Below, one piece after another: positions 1 to 8,686 of a DNA stretch of 64,000 bases; the first letter of the stretch is position 1; every line of letters starts with the position of its first letter. Position numbers and translations under genes: made by a program. This DNA comes from Pelagerythrobacter marensis (GTDB lineage Bacteria > Pseudomonadota > Alphaproteobacteria > Sphingomonadales > Sphingomonadaceae): positions 2,419,001 to 2,483,000 of the forward strand of contig NZ_CP144918.1 in NCBI RefSeq assembly GCF_036700095.1, written 5' to 3'. Under the pieces are notes generated by a model. That model did no database searches. It was not told the origin of the DNA and saw only the letters and a program-made list of their open reading frames with translations.

Positions 1-87
1 ACGCGGATCGATCGGGCAGGGGATTCCTGACAATGGCATTGGCAATGCGCAGGACGTGGACCGGCCGGACCGACCCGGCGTTTCGCG

Positions 88-726
88 GTGTCGCCCGGCA
101 ATAGCGCCGGCGCCTTTCCCATGCGCGGACGATCGATTTCGTTTTTCCACGAGCAACGTGTGTTGCGAGCCATTGCCGGAATCGCGCTCTCGCTGATCCT
201 GGTCGGGGCGGTTCCGGGCGGTGTCGCTCCGGCAGTCGGCGCCGCGCCGCGGACTGAGGTGGGGCTTCCGCTGGCCAATGAGGCGAACCCTTACGAGCGG
301 CCGGTCGCGAGAATGATGACGCTCCTGGCCGGCTTTACCCACTGGCCCGACCGCCCCGAGTCGCTGCGTCTGTGCGTTGTGCAGCCGGCCGATCACGCCG
401 GGGGTTTGACAGCATCGGGTTTTGCCCGCGAAACGGGCATCCGCACAACTCTCGTGACGGCGCGCACCGTCGCCGAGGAGAATTGCCAGATCGTCTACGT
501 GGGACGCATGTCGATTGCCGAACAGCGCGCGATTACCGATGCCTTTCGCGACCGGCCGACGCTGACGGTGGCCGAAAACGATCCGGCGTGCCGCAGCCGG
601 GCGATGGTCTGCCTGTTGTTCGGCACCGATTCGCTCTCGTTCCGCCTGAATATCGATGCCGTTTCGAGATCCCGCGTCAGGATCGACCCGCGGGTGCTGC
701 GCATGGGCATGGGGGCGTCGCAATGA
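88..726 (+). CDS. YfiR-like periplasmic regulator (DUF4154)
   Basis: Predicted periplasmic repressor of the diguanylate cyclase encoded next to it. The sequence has a basic N-terminus, a hydrophobic segment with alanine-rich cleavage region (about residues 26-53), then a YfiR-type domain beginning at NPYERPVARMMTLLAGFTHW. The later motif TLTVAENDPACRSRAMVCLLF holds the paired cysteines seen in YfiR. In Pseudomonas, YfiR binds the periplasmic part of YfiN and keeps it inactive; that role is inferred from family and gene order. GTG at 88 gives the full frame, but ATG at 121 would give a more usual signal peptide and is equally possible. The stop overlaps the start of the cyclase gene (ATGA). 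Confidence 0.75.
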   Translation: MSPGNSAGAFPMRGRSISFFHEQRVLRAIAGIALSLILVGAVPGGVAPAVGAAPRTEVGLPLANEANPYERPVARMMTLLAGFTHWPDRPESLRLCVVQPADHAGGLTASGFARETGIRTTLVTARTVAEENCQIVYVGRMSIAEQRAITDAFRDRPTLTVAENDPACRSRAMVCLLFGTDSLSFRLNIDAVSRSRVRIDPRVLRMGMGASQ

Positions 727-1961
727 ACCTCGCCGAACGTGCTCCGGCAGGAAGCCTTCCCTTGCGCCAGATGCTGGCGCGGGGGCATTTCCGCCTCGTT
801 ATTCTGGCCGTCCTGCTGGCGGCTGTGACGCTGACCGTTAGCGGCGTGGTCCTGATTCGCAGCCACGCGGCGGCCAACGCTGCGCTCACGGCGCGCACCG
901 TCAGCTATGCGGTCGAGCCTGCGGTTCTCTTCGGCGATACCGAAGCGATAGACGAAGCGATCGAGACCGTGGGCAAGACCGGCGGCGCGGATCGGATCGC
1001 GGTGATCGACGCGCAGGGCAATCCGCTTGCGGTATGGGAGACCGACCATGACGGTCTCACGGGCTCGATCGAGGCTCTCGCTTCGGGCGCTCTCCGCGGT
1101 CCGGCCGAAGTGGTGCCGGTCACGAGCGGCGGGCGCAGGATCGGTTCGGTGATCGTGCGCAGCAGTCTTGCCGATATGCTGCGCTACGCAACGACGGGCT
1201 TCGTCATTGCGCTTTGCTGCCTCGGCCTTACGATCATCGCCACGCGCGTGTTGGCCCGGCGGCTGGAGGAAGCCGTGGTCGTGCCGCTGGAGCATGTGGG
1301 CGAAATCGCGCACGCCGTCCGTGCGGATCGGACCTTTGGACGCCGCGTGACCGTGTCGGGCATTGCGGAAATCGATCGTCTTGCCCGCGATTTCAACGCA
1401 TTGCTGGCCGAATTGCAAAGCTGGCACGAAGCCCTGCTGTCGGAAAACGTCGAATTGGCGCGGCGGGCGGAGCACGATGCCCTGACCGGTCTGGCCGGAC
1501 GCCGGCGGTTCGAGCGCGATAGCGAGAAGATCATCGAACGGGCCCGGTGCGACGGAACCTCGTTCGCGGTACTCTACCTCGATTGCAACGATTTCAAGGA
1601 GGTCAACGACGATTTCGGCCACGACGTCGGCGACATGGTCCTGTGCGCGATCGCCGATCGATTGCAGAACAGCGTGGGCGATTGCGGGCACGTCTATCGA
1701 TTCGGCGGCGACGAATTCGCCGTGGTCTTGCCCCAGACCGGCGAGGACACGTTCGTCGACGGTATATGCGAAAGCATTCGGAAAGCGATGGCCGAGCCGT
1801 TCACCCTTGCTCTGCGCAAGGAACGGCAGCTCAGCGTAAGCCTTGGACGTGCGGTCTATCCGCGAGATGGCGAGAGCTGGCGCGAACTGCTGCGCGTGGC
1901 CGACAGGCGCATGTATCAGGAGAAGAGGAATGTTCCGAGCGATCCGGCCAGCGCGCGCTAG
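723..1961 (+). CDS. YfiN-like membrane diguanylate cyclase (HAMP-GGDEF)
   Basis: Makes cyclic di-GMP from two GTP. It is 412 residues long with membrane segments at about 24-44 and 157-177, a periplasmic sensor region between them, a HAMP linker, and a C-terminal GGDEF domain with an intact GGDEF at residues 328-332. The inhibitory I-site (RxxD just before GGDEF) is not preserved: the stretch reads SVGDCGHVYRF, so product inhibition may be weak. The start overlaps the stop of the YfiR-like gene and the 3' end overlaps the lipoprotein gene, so the three are probably one operon. Control is expected through YfiR in the periplasm rather than through product feedback. Confidence 0.88.
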   Translation: MNLAERAPAGSLPLRQMLARGHFRLVILAVLLAAVTLTVSGVVLIRSHAAANAALTARTVSYAVEPAVLFGDTEAIDEAIETVGKTGGADRIAVIDAQGNPLAVWETDHDGLTGSIEALASGALRGPAEVVPVTSGGRRIGSVIVRSSLADMLRYATTGFVIALCCLGLTIIATRVLARRLEEAVVVPLEHVGEIAHAVRADRTFGRRVTVSGIAEIDRLARDFNALLAELQSWHEALLSENVELARRAEHDALTGLAGRRRFERDSEKIIERARCDGTSFAVLYLDCNDFKEVNDDFGHDVGDMVLCAIADRLQNSVGDCGHVYRFGGDEFAVVLPQTGEDTFVDGICESIRKAMAEPFTLALRKERQLSVSLGRAVYPRDGESWRELLRVADRRMYQEKRNVPSDPASAR

Positions 1962-2463
1962 TTTCGCCCGATTGCGCGCTCTGATCCTCGCCATCGGCCT
2001 GGGCCTGGTTGCAGCCTGCCAGACGGTGCCGGAACGGCCCGCCTTCACGCCGGAGCAGGTCGAGGCGCTCGAACGGGCCGGATTTTCCCGCGACGGGGAC
2101 AGGTATCTCCTGGGGATTCCCGATCGCCTGCTCTTCGCGTTCGACAGCAGCGACTTGCTGCCCGAAAAACGGGTGGCGCTGAACGAGATCGCGGCGGCGC
2201 TGTCCGATGTGGGGATTCTCGGCGCCCGGATCGAAGGCCACACCGACTCCGTCGGCGCAGAAGAATACAACCGGGCTCTTTCCCATCGGCGAGCCGAAAC
2301 CGTCATGCGGGCGCTGGCATACGGCGGGATGAACGCCGGCGCCATGGAGGTGCTGGGGCTTGGCGAGTCGGACCCTATCGAGACCAACGACACCGAAGAA
2401 GGCCGCAGCCAGAACCGCAGAGTCGTCATCATCGTCACGCCTGGCGCGGCAATCCCGCTCTGA
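1930..2463 (+). CDS. OmpA-family lipoprotein, YfiB-like
   Basis: Outer-membrane lipoprotein that probably binds peptidoglycan and sequesters the YfiR-like protein. The 177-residue product has a signal peptide ending in a lipobox (LVAAC, Cys about residue 30), then an OmpA C-terminal domain with the typical LLFAFDSSDLLP and IEGHTDSVGAEEYN motifs and the later NRRV segment. The start at ATG 1930 has a strong purine-rich ribosome site (AGGAGAAGAGG) and lies 32 bases inside the cyclase gene. YfiB in Pseudomonas releases YfiN from YfiR; the same role here is an inference from the conserved gene set yfiR-yfiN-yfiB. Confidence 0.82.
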   Translation: MFRAIRPARASFARLRALILAIGLGLVAACQTVPERPAFTPEQVEALERAGFSRDGDRYLLGIPDRLLFAFDSSDLLPEKRVALNEIAAALSDVGILGARIEGHTDSVGAEEYNRALSHRRAETVMRALAYGGMNAGAMEVLGLGESDPIETNDTEEGRSQNRRVVIIVTPGAAIPL

Positions 2464-2574
2464 ACGGAAGCCGAAGAAACGCGGCCGCGCGTTCGCATGT
2501 CAGGCACTTGCCAGCGGGTCCGGCGTTCATTAGGGCGAAAGCCAATTCCTAACCCCAATCCAAGAGGGCATAAC

Positions 2575-2811
2575 ATGAGCGATACCGCCGACCGCGTGCA
2601 GAAGATCGTTGTCGAGCATCTGGGCGTCGAGGCCGACAAGGTCACGCAGGATGCGAGCTTCATCGATGACCTGGGCGCCGACAGCCTCGACATCGTCGAG
2701 CTGGTGATGGCATTCGAGGAAGAGTTCGGGGTCGAGATTCCGGACGACGCAGCCGAGAAGATCACCACCGTCGGCGACGCGACGAAGTATATCGAAGAGC
2801 ACAAAGGCTAA
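2575..2811 (+). CDS. acpP: Acyl carrier protein
   Basis: Carrier of fatty-acyl chains in type II fatty acid synthesis. The product is 78 residues, the usual length, acidic, and has the phosphopantetheine attachment motif [11 protein letters not shown] with Ser at about residue 37. ATG 2575 follows a ribosome site (AAGAGGGC) and gives the standard N-terminus [12 protein letters not shown]. The ketosynthase fabF lies 171 bases downstream on the same strand, the usual acpP-fabF order. The G+C-rich intergenic stretch between them holds no evident gene. Confidence 0.97.
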   Translation: MSDTADRVQKIVVEHLGVEADKVTQDASFIDDLGADSLDIVELVMAFEEEFGVEIPDDAAEKITTVGDATKYIEEHKG

Positions 2812-2982
2812 GCCGGCGGGAGGTCGCTTCCGTTCGCCTCGTCCCGGCCCCGCGGCTACGCAGGAGGGAACGAGAGGAGGGGAGGATCGGTTTCCGCATG
2901 GGCGGGAACGAGCAGGCTCAGCCCGGGCGGGTTGGGCCTGTTGCTCTATCTGGCGGATTTATTCGGATATTCGGAGATGCAG

Positions 2983-4242
2983 ATGCGCCGTGTGGTCGTT
3001 ACCGGACTGGGTCTCGTCACTCCGCTGGGCGGTGATGTCGAAACAACCTGGGCCAACCTGATCGGGGGTAAAAGCGGGGCGGGGACCATTACCCGTTTCG
3101 ACGCGAGCAATCAGAAATGCACCATCGCTTGCGAGGTGAAGCCCAAGGATCACGCCTGGGGTTTCGACCCCGACAAACGCGTTGACCACAAGGTGCAGCG
3201 GCAGGTCGATCCGTTCATCGTTTACGGTATCGATGCGGCAGGGCAGGCCCTGGAAGATGCCGGCCTGGACGAAATGGGCGACGATCTCAAGCTACGCACC
3301 GGCGTCTCGATCGGCTCCGGCATCGGCGGGTTGCCTGGGATCGAGAGCGAGTCGATCGTTCTGCACGAACGTGGCCCCGGACGCGTTTCGCCGCACTTCG
3401 TTCACGGCCGGCTGATCAATCTGATCAGCGGACAGGTTTCCATCAAATACGGCCTGATGGGCCCCAACCATGCCGTGGTCACCGCGTGTTCGACCGGTGC
3501 GCACTCGATCGGTGACGCGGCGCGGATGATCCGCGACGGTGACGCCGATGTGATGCTGGCCGGCGGGGCGGAATCGACGATCAATCCGCTCGGCGTCGCC
3601 GGATTCGCGCAGGCGCGGGCGCTGAACATGAGCATGAACGACACACCGGAAAAGGCCAGCCGGCCTTACGACCGCGACCGCGACGGTTTCGTCATGGGCG
3701 AGGGTGCAGGGGTCGTCGTTCTCGAAGAATACGAACATGCCAGGGCGCGCGGGGCGAAGATCTATGCCGAGGTGGTCGGATACGGCCTGTCGGGCGATGC
3801 CTATCACGTCACTGCGCCGCACCCGGAAGGGAAGGGCGCGGAACTGGCGATGCGCATGGCGATCGAAAAGTCGGGCTTGCAGCCGGGAGACATCGATTAC
3901 GTCAATGCCCACGGCACCTCGACAATGGCCGACACGATCGAACTGGCGGCGGTGAAGCGCGTGATGGGCGACGATCTGGGCGGCGCCTCCATGTCGAGCA
4001 CGAAGTCGGCGATCGGTCACCTGTTGGGCGGTGCCGGTGCCGTCGAGAGCATCTTCTGCATTCTTGCCATCCGCGATCAGATCGTGCCTCCCACTCTCAA
4101 CCTCGACAATCCCGACGAGGGGACCGAAGGCGTCGACCTGGTGCCCCACACCGCGAGGAAGCGCGAAGTTGCAGCCATCCTGAACAACAGTTTCGGATTC
4201 GGCGGTACGAACGCCAGCCTGGTGATGAAGAAGGTGGACTGA
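2983..4242 (+). CDS. fabF: 3-oxoacyl-[acyl-carrier-protein] synthase II
   Basis: Condenses malonyl-ACP with acyl-ACP to lengthen fatty acids. The 419-residue frame has the thiolase-fold signature with the active-site Cys in VVTACSTGAHSIGDA, and catalytic histidines in NAHGTSTMADT and KSAIGHLLGGAGAVE. I chose ATG 2983 (MRRVVVTGLG) because GGAG at 2973-2976 is spaced six bases before it; ATG 2977 is too close, and a longer frame opens at 2932 without support. mltG begins two bases after its stop, so acpP-fabF-mltG may be co-transcribed. Confidence 0.95.
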   Translation: MRRVVVTGLGLVTPLGGDVETTWANLIGGKSGAGTITRFDASNQKCTIACEVKPKDHAWGFDPDKRVDHKVQRQVDPFIVYGIDAAGQALEDAGLDEMGDDLKLRTGVSIGSGIGGLPGIESESIVLHERGPGRVSPHFVHGRLINLISGQVSIKYGLMGPNHAVVTACSTGAHSIGDAARMIRDGDADVMLAGGAESTINPLGVAGFAQARALNMSMNDTPEKASRPYDRDRDGFVMGEGAGVVVLEEYEHARARGAKIYAEVVGYGLSGDAYHVTAPHPEGKGAELAMRMAIEKSGLQPGDIDYVNAHGTSTMADTIELAAVKRVMGDDLGGASMSSTKSAIGHLLGGAGAVESIFCILAIRDQIVPPTLNLDNPDEGTEGVDLVPHTARKREVAAILNNSFGFGGTNASLVMKKVD

Positions 4243-4243
4243 T

Positions 4244-5215
4244 ATGCGCCGCAGGGGCTGCCTGGCCATCGGGGTGCTCGGCGCCCTTGCGCTGCTGGCA
4301 GCCGTGTTCGGGGCCAGGTTCGCGTTCGGCAGCGCGCAGGTGGACGAGGAAACGGCGTTCGTCGTGCCCTCGGGCTCGACGCTCACCGCAGTCGCGCACA
4401 AGCTGGAAGACGAGGGGCTGATCACGTCGGCGGAAGGGTTCCTCCTGCGGGCAAAGCTGCTCGGCAGTTCCGACCCGATCCAGGCGGGCGAGTTTCTGCT
4501 ACCCGCCGGGATCGGATTGGGCGGTATCCTCGACACGTTCCAGCACGGCGAGGTTATCCGGCGTTTCATCACCATACCCGAAGGCATGCCCTCGATCCTG
4601 GTGCACGAAAAACTGATGGCGGAACCGTTGCTGACCGGCGAGATTCCTGTGCCGGAAGAAGGATCGGTGCTGCCGGATACCTACGATTTCGAGCGCGGAG
4701 AGGCGCGCACCGCGGTATTGGCGCGAATGCAGGCGGCGATGCGCAATTACCTGGCCGAAGCCTGGCCGAGGCGACGGCCCGATATTGCGGTCGACACCGT
4801 CGAAGAAGCGGTGACGCTGGCGTCGATCGTCGAGAAGGAGACTGCGCTGCCCAGCGAGCGCCGGATGGTCGCGGGCCTCTATTCGAACCGTTTGAAAGAG
4901 GGGATGTATCTTCAGGCGGACCCGACGATTATTTACCCGATAACCCGCGGCAAGCCATTGGGGCGCCGGATTCGCCAGTCCGAAATCGCGGCGGTCAACG
5001 ATTACAACACGTACGCCATGGCGGGGTTGCCGAAAGGGCCGATCACCAATCCCGGGCGCGAAAGCATCGCCGCCGTGCTCGATCCGGCCGAGACCGACGC
5101 GCTCTACATGGTGGCGGACGGAACTGGCGGGCATGTCTTCAATTCCGATTACGCCGCGCATCAGGACGCGGTGGACAAGTGGTTCGAACTGCGCCGGAAA
5201 CGCGGGGAGATGTGA
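4244..5215 (+). CDS. mltG: Endolytic murein transglycosylase MltG (YceG family)
   Basis: Inner-membrane enzyme that cuts nascent peptidoglycan strands and sets glycan length. The 323-residue protein has one N-terminal membrane segment (CLAIGVLGALALLAAVFGA, about 5-23), a LysM-like part (FVVPSGSTLTAVAHKLED) and the YceG domain with the motifs ASIVEKETALPSERRMVAGL, where the Glu is catalytic, LQADPTIIYP and GLPKGPITNPG. It follows fabF by one base. The ligase-like gene downstream starts inside its stop codon. Confidence 0.95.
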   Translation: MRRRGCLAIGVLGALALLAAVFGARFAFGSAQVDEETAFVVPSGSTLTAVAHKLEDEGLITSAEGFLLRAKLLGSSDPIQAGEFLLPAGIGLGGILDTFQHGEVIRRFITIPEGMPSILVHEKLMAEPLLTGEIPVPEEGSVLPDTYDFERGEARTAVLARMQAAMRNYLAEAWPRRRPDIAVDTVEEAVTLASIVEKETALPSERRMVAGLYSNRLKEGMYLQADPTIIYPITRGKPLGRRIRQSEIAAVNDYNTYAMAGLPKGPITNPGRESIAAVLDPAETDALYMVADGTGGHVFNSDYAAHQDAVDKWFELRRKRGEM

Positions 5216-5751
5216 GCGGAGGCCTGATAGTCACGGCCGAGCTTCCCCCCGATCTCCACAGCTGGGCCACCCGGTTGCGGACCGCGCATTATCCGGCCGA
5301 GCGCAACCTGCTGGAAGCGCACGTCACGCTGTTTCATGCCCTGCCGCCAGGCAGCGAGCCCGAGCTGAAAGGGCGCCTTGCCGCGATCACGGCAGAATAT
5401 GCGCCGGTTGCCGCGCATCTCGACGGTGTGATGCCGCTGGGTGGGGGTACAGCGTTGCGACTGACCAGTCCCGGCATGCTGGCGCTCCGCGACCGGCTGG
5501 CAGAGGAATTGCACGGGCTGCTGACGCCGCAGGATTGGCAGGAGCCGCAGCTGCATGTCACGGTTCAGAACAAGGTTTCCAACCGCGCGGCGAAAGAACT
5601 GCAGGCGACGCTGGCAGCGCAGATCGAGCCGCGCGGATTCCGCTTTTCCGGTCTTGCGCTGCATCGATATCGGGGCGGCCCCTGGGCGCCTGTGCGACGA
5701 TGGCCGTTCAGGGGCAAAAGCGAGGTTGACCGGGCCACAAGCCGGCCCTAA
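5212..5751 (+). CDS. 2'-5' RNA ligase family / 2H phosphoesterase (ThpR-like)
   Basis: Small 2H-superfamily protein, probably a cyclic phosphodiesterase or RNA ligase acting on RNA 2',3' or 2',5' ends; the substrate cannot be told from sequence. The two hallmark HxTx motifs are present: EAHVTLFHAL and QLHVTVQNKV. The GTG at 5212 overlaps the mltG stop (ATGTGA) and has a GGGGAG ribosome site directly upstream, which suggests translational coupling; a longer frame from 5179 lies fully inside mltG. The product from 5212 is 179 residues, typical for the family. The C-terminus is short and basic. Confidence 0.8.
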   Translation: MSGGLIVTAELPPDLHSWATRLRTAHYPAERNLLEAHVTLFHALPPGSEPELKGRLAAITAEYAPVAAHLDGVMPLGGGTALRLTSPGMLALRDRLAEELHGLLTPQDWQEPQLHVTVQNKVSNRAAKELQATLAAQIEPRGFRFSGLALHRYRGGPWAPVRRWPFRGKSEVDRATSRP

Positions 5752-5818
5752 ATGCGCCGCCTGTCCTTGCTCCGGCAAGGGCGCGCCGAGCTCGCTTCGC
5801 GGTCGGCAGGGCCCATGG

Positions 5819-5895
5819 GGCGGAGTAGCTCAGGTGGTTAGAGCAGCGGAATCATAATCCGCGTGTCGGGGGTTCGAGTCCCTCCTCCGCTACCA
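5819..5895 (+). tRNA. tRNA with CAT anticodon (Met, elongator)
   Basis: The 77-base sequence folds into a full cloverleaf: acceptor GGCGGAG with CTCCGCT (one G-U), D-arm GCTC/GAGC, anticodon stem GCGGA/TCCGC with loop ATCATAA, T-arm GGGGG/CCCTC around TTCGAGT, and encoded CCA. A CAT anticodon outside the initiator context can be elongator Met or the lysidine-modified Ile2. The sequence resembles elongator Met, but the choice is not proven here. Confidence 0.93.
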
Positions 5896-5958
5896 TTTTC
5901 CGGCATAAAGTCAGCGGCTTGAAATATCGCAAGGTTTCCGGCGGTTGGCCGGTTTACA

Positions 5959-6507
5959 ATGCTTCTGCCTTGTCGTCCCTCGAAGCGCCACTTTTTGGCT
6001 TCCCCTCCGTCGCAGACGTGCCAATTTGCGAGGGTGCCGGAATTTTGCATCAGGAAAGCAACTTATGCAGACGCGGTGGAGGGCGCCGAGGTGCTGCGGC
6101 GCTCGATCGCGGAGCTGTGTCAGGCAGACCACAACGGCGATAAAGCGGCAATAGCCGCGTGGAGCGCCAACAAGACACCCGAGATGTGGAAGGTTTGGGT
6201 CGATCAAGAGGCGACCGAGCTTTACGTCGCCGTAGAGGCCGACCGCATTCTGGGTGTCGGAATGCTCGGTCGAACGGGTGAAATAATGCTGAACTATGTC
6301 GCCCCCGACGCTCGGTGGCGCGGGGTGAGCAAGAAGTTGCTCGCACATATGGAAGCCGAAGCCCTCAGCAGCGGCTTGCAGCAATGCACACTGGACAGCA
6401 CCAGGACTGCCCGTGCTTTCTACGAAGCTGCAGGGTATCGTTCCACGGGCGTTGGCAGCGTCATGTTCAAGCACCTGACCGGTGCGGTCGAGCAACGGAG
6501 GCCGTAG
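5959..6507 (+). CDS. GNAT-family N-acetyltransferase
   Basis: Predicted acetyl-CoA-dependent N-acetyltransferase of unknown substrate. The domain begins at FCIRKATYADAVEGAEVLR, the common GNAT N-terminus, and continues through LYVAVEADRILGVGMLGR, the central acetyl-CoA loop region VAPDARWRGVSKKLLAHMEAEA and the C-terminal ARAFYEAAGYRSTG. The frame is open from ATG 5959, but the first 20 or so residues do not look like part of the fold, and GTG 6034 would start just before the domain (157 residues). It lies 63 bases after the tRNA and points toward the convergent helicase gene. Confidence 0.75.
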   Translation: MLLPCRPSKRHFLASPPSQTCQFARVPEFCIRKATYADAVEGAEVLRRSIAELCQADHNGDKAAIAAWSANKTPEMWKVWVDQEATELYVAVEADRILGVGMLGRTGEIMLNYVAPDARWRGVSKKLLAHMEAEALSSGLQQCTLDSTRTARAFYEAAGYRSTGVGSVMFKHLTGAVEQRRP

Positions 6508-6589
6508 GCGGTCCGGGAGCGGGATGGGGTGGCTGCCAGACAGCCGAAACCCCAAGTCCCTCCGCTGCCATTCCTGCCTGGGCTGCTGC

Positions 6590-8383
6590 CTATTTGCGCT
6601 TACCGGCAGGGCCGGGATTGTTCCCTTTGGGCCGCTTGTCCCCCTTCGCGGCGCCATTGTGTGCCTTGCCTCTGCCCTTTTCGAATTTCTTTCCGCCCTG
6701 CCGAGCCTTTGCACGGGGAGGGCCGCCTCGGTCGCGCGGATGGGGACGCTTGCCACCGCCCGCGGCTTCGGGAGGGCCGCCTTGCGACAATGCGATCGTG
6801 ACCGGTTCCTCGTCGCCGTCGTTCCCGGCGGTTCGCGCGGCAGCGGCGGCAAACTTCTCGGCAATATTGCGCGGGATCTGGAAATAGGTTTCGCCCGGAC
6901 CGATACGGATCGCCCCGATCTCGTTCCGGGTTATGTGCCCCCGGCGGCATAGCAGGGGCAGGATCCAGCGCGGATCGGCATTCTGGCGCCGGCCGATGTC
7001 CATGCGAAACCAGACCACGTCCTCGAACCCGGGACGATGCCGTTCCTTCTGCGCCTCCCGCCGTGCTTCGGGCGTATTGGCGATCAGATCTTCCGGCTCC
7101 GGCAAATGCGAACGATGCGAATGGACGAGCATCGCGGCAATCTCCGCCGGCGTGCGCTCGGCGAGAAGGCGTTCGGCCAGTTCCCGATCCCCTTCGTCGA
7201 CGTCGACCGGCTCCAGCAGCTTTGCCAGCAACCGCTCGCGGTCCCTGGCCTTGATCGCATCGCGATCCGGGGTATCGATCCATTCGGCCGCGATGCGGGC
7301 GTGCCGCAACATCGATTCCACGCGCTTGCGCCGGGAGAATGGCACGATGAGAACGGCGGTTCCCTTCCGTCCGGCGCGGCCGGTACGCCCCGAACGGTGC
7401 TGCAGCGTTTCCGCATCGCGCGGTATTTCCACATGCACGACCAGGCTCAGCGAAGGCAGGTCGATCCCGCGCGCGGCGACGTCGGTTGCGACGCAGACCC
7501 GCGCCCGCCGGTCGCGCAGCGCCTGGAGGGCCTGGTTTCTCTCCGACTGCGAGTGCTCGCCCGATAGTGCGACCACGGCAAAGCCGCGTTCGCGAAGCGT
7601 GGCGTGCAAATGCCGGACCTTTTCGCGCGTGGCGCAGAACAGGATCGCCGTGTCCGCCTCGTGATAGCGAAGGAGATTGACCACAGCGTTTTCGATCTCG
7701 GGCGGAGACACGGTGACGGCCCGATAGGCGATATCCCCGTGACCGCGGCTGTCGCCGATCGTCGCGATTCGCAGGGCGTCGCGCTGGTAACGGCGTGCCA
7801 GAGCCTCGATCGGGCGCGGCATGGTGGCCGAGAACAACAGCGTCCGGCGCGCTTGCGGCGTGGCGTCGAGGATTTCCTCCAGCTCTTCGCGGAAACCCAT
7901 GTCGAGCATCTCGTCGGCTTCGTCGAGCACGACCGCCGCAAGCCCCGACAGGTCCAGCGCACCGCGCTCCAGATGGTCGCGCAGGCGGCCCGGCGTGCCG
8001 ACCACGATGGTCGCCCCGGAACGCAGGGCCTGGCGTTCCTGCGATGGATTCATCCCGCCGACGCAGGTCGCGATCCGCGCACCGGTCTGTCCATAAAGCC
8101 AGGCCAGTTCGCGGCTGACCTGCAAGGCCAGTTCCCGTGTCGGCGCAATTGCCAGGGCGAGCGGCGCGCCGGCGGGCGCGACCCGGCCGTTCGCATCGAG
8201 CAGCTCCTTCGCCAGGGCGAGCCCGAATGCGATGGTCTTGCCCGACCCCGTCTGGGCGGAAACGACAAGATCCCGCCCGCGTGCATTCGGTTGGAGAACC
8301 TCGGCCTGAACCGGGGTTGCGGTCGTATAGCCGCGCTCCTGAAGGGCGGCTTCGAGGGTGGGCGGAAGATCTGGAAATGTCAT
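6590..8383 (-). CDS. DEAD-box ATP-dependent RNA helicase with DbpA-type RNA-binding domain
   Basis: RNA helicase for ribosome assembly or RNA remodelling. From the minus-strand ATG at 8383 the 597-residue protein shows Walker A AQTGSGKT (43-50), PTREL, the DEAD box in VVLDEADEMLD (154-157), SAT in LLFSATMPRP (185-187), and the helicase C domain with ARGIDLPSLSLVVH and QHRSGRTGRAG. After about residue 490 comes a DbpA/CsdA-like RNA-binding domain (VVWFRMDIGRRQNADPRWIL), followed by a lysine-, glycine- and proline-rich basic tail. This architecture fits CsdA/DeaD better than RhlE. The frame is open far upstream of 8383 but that extension has no domain. It is divergent from otsB. Confidence 0.9.
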   Translation of the reverse strand: MTFPDLPPTLEAALQERGYTTATPVQAEVLQPNARGRDLVVSAQTGSGKTIAFGLALAKELLDANGRVAPAGAPLALAIAPTRELALQVSRELAWLYGQTGARIATCVGGMNPSQERQALRSGATIVVGTPGRLRDHLERGALDLSGLAAVVLDEADEMLDMGFREELEEILDATPQARRTLLFSATMPRPIEALARRYQRDALRIATIGDSRGHGDIAYRAVTVSPPEIENAVVNLLRYHEADTAILFCATREKVRHLHATLRERGFAVVALSGEHSQSERNQALQALRDRRARVCVATDVAARGIDLPSLSLVVHVEIPRDAETLQHRSGRTGRAGRKGTAVLIVPFSRRKRVESMLRHARIAAEWIDTPDRDAIKARDRERLLAKLLEPVDVDEGDRELAERLLAERTPAEIAAMLVHSHRSHLPEPEDLIANTPEARREAQKERHRPGFEDVVWFRMDIGRRQNADPRWILPLLCRRGHITRNEIGAIRIGPGETYFQIPRNIAEKFAAAAARTAGNDGDEEPVTIALSQGGPPEAAGGGKRPHPRDRGGPPRAKARQGGKKFEKGRGKAHNGAAKGDKRPKGNNPGPAGKRK

Positions 8384-8686
8384 GGCACCGGCTTGCAGAA
8401 GAGGGCGCGCGCAAAAAGCGCCGCAACGGCTGAATGGCTTCTGGGATAGAAGGAGAGGCGCAAATCGCCTGCGTTTCGGGTGTCTCCATAGGCGTGTGAA
8501 TGGCGTTTGGCTTGCCAAAAATGCCCGGCGGCCCGGCCATGCCCGCATTTTCGGGCAAAGGTGCACTTTCACGCCGGTGCATGACCCGGCCGGAAATGCA
8601 GTCCGCCTGCGCCCCCGAGCATTGTCGACGCCGGAAATCGTATTCGGGTTTGACGTGGGAGTTTGCTGGACTAAGACCCGGCGCGG
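8384..8686. other. Intergenic region between divergent helicase and otsB
   Basis: This 303-base stretch separates two divergent genes and should carry both promoters. I see no gene in it. It holds an imperfect inverted repeat with outer arms AAAATGC (8517-8523) and GCATTTT (8545-8551) around a GC-rich centre, which could be a regulator site or a hairpin. No clear -35/-10 pair stands out. Confidence 0.4.

Noticed and set aside
1-87. Gene fragment at the left edge
   Set aside because: No frame with a recognisable motif ends or begins here, so it is left unannotated.
495-2804. 769-residue open frame on the minus strand over the c-di-GMP operon and acpP
   Set aside because: Antisense shadow; the plus-strand genes have domains, ribosome sites and overlaps that fit an operon.
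5819-6507. tRNA-flanked genomic island with the GNAT gene
   Set aside because: No integrase, no direct repeat of the tRNA 3' end in the following sequence that I can see, and only one gene before a core helicase.
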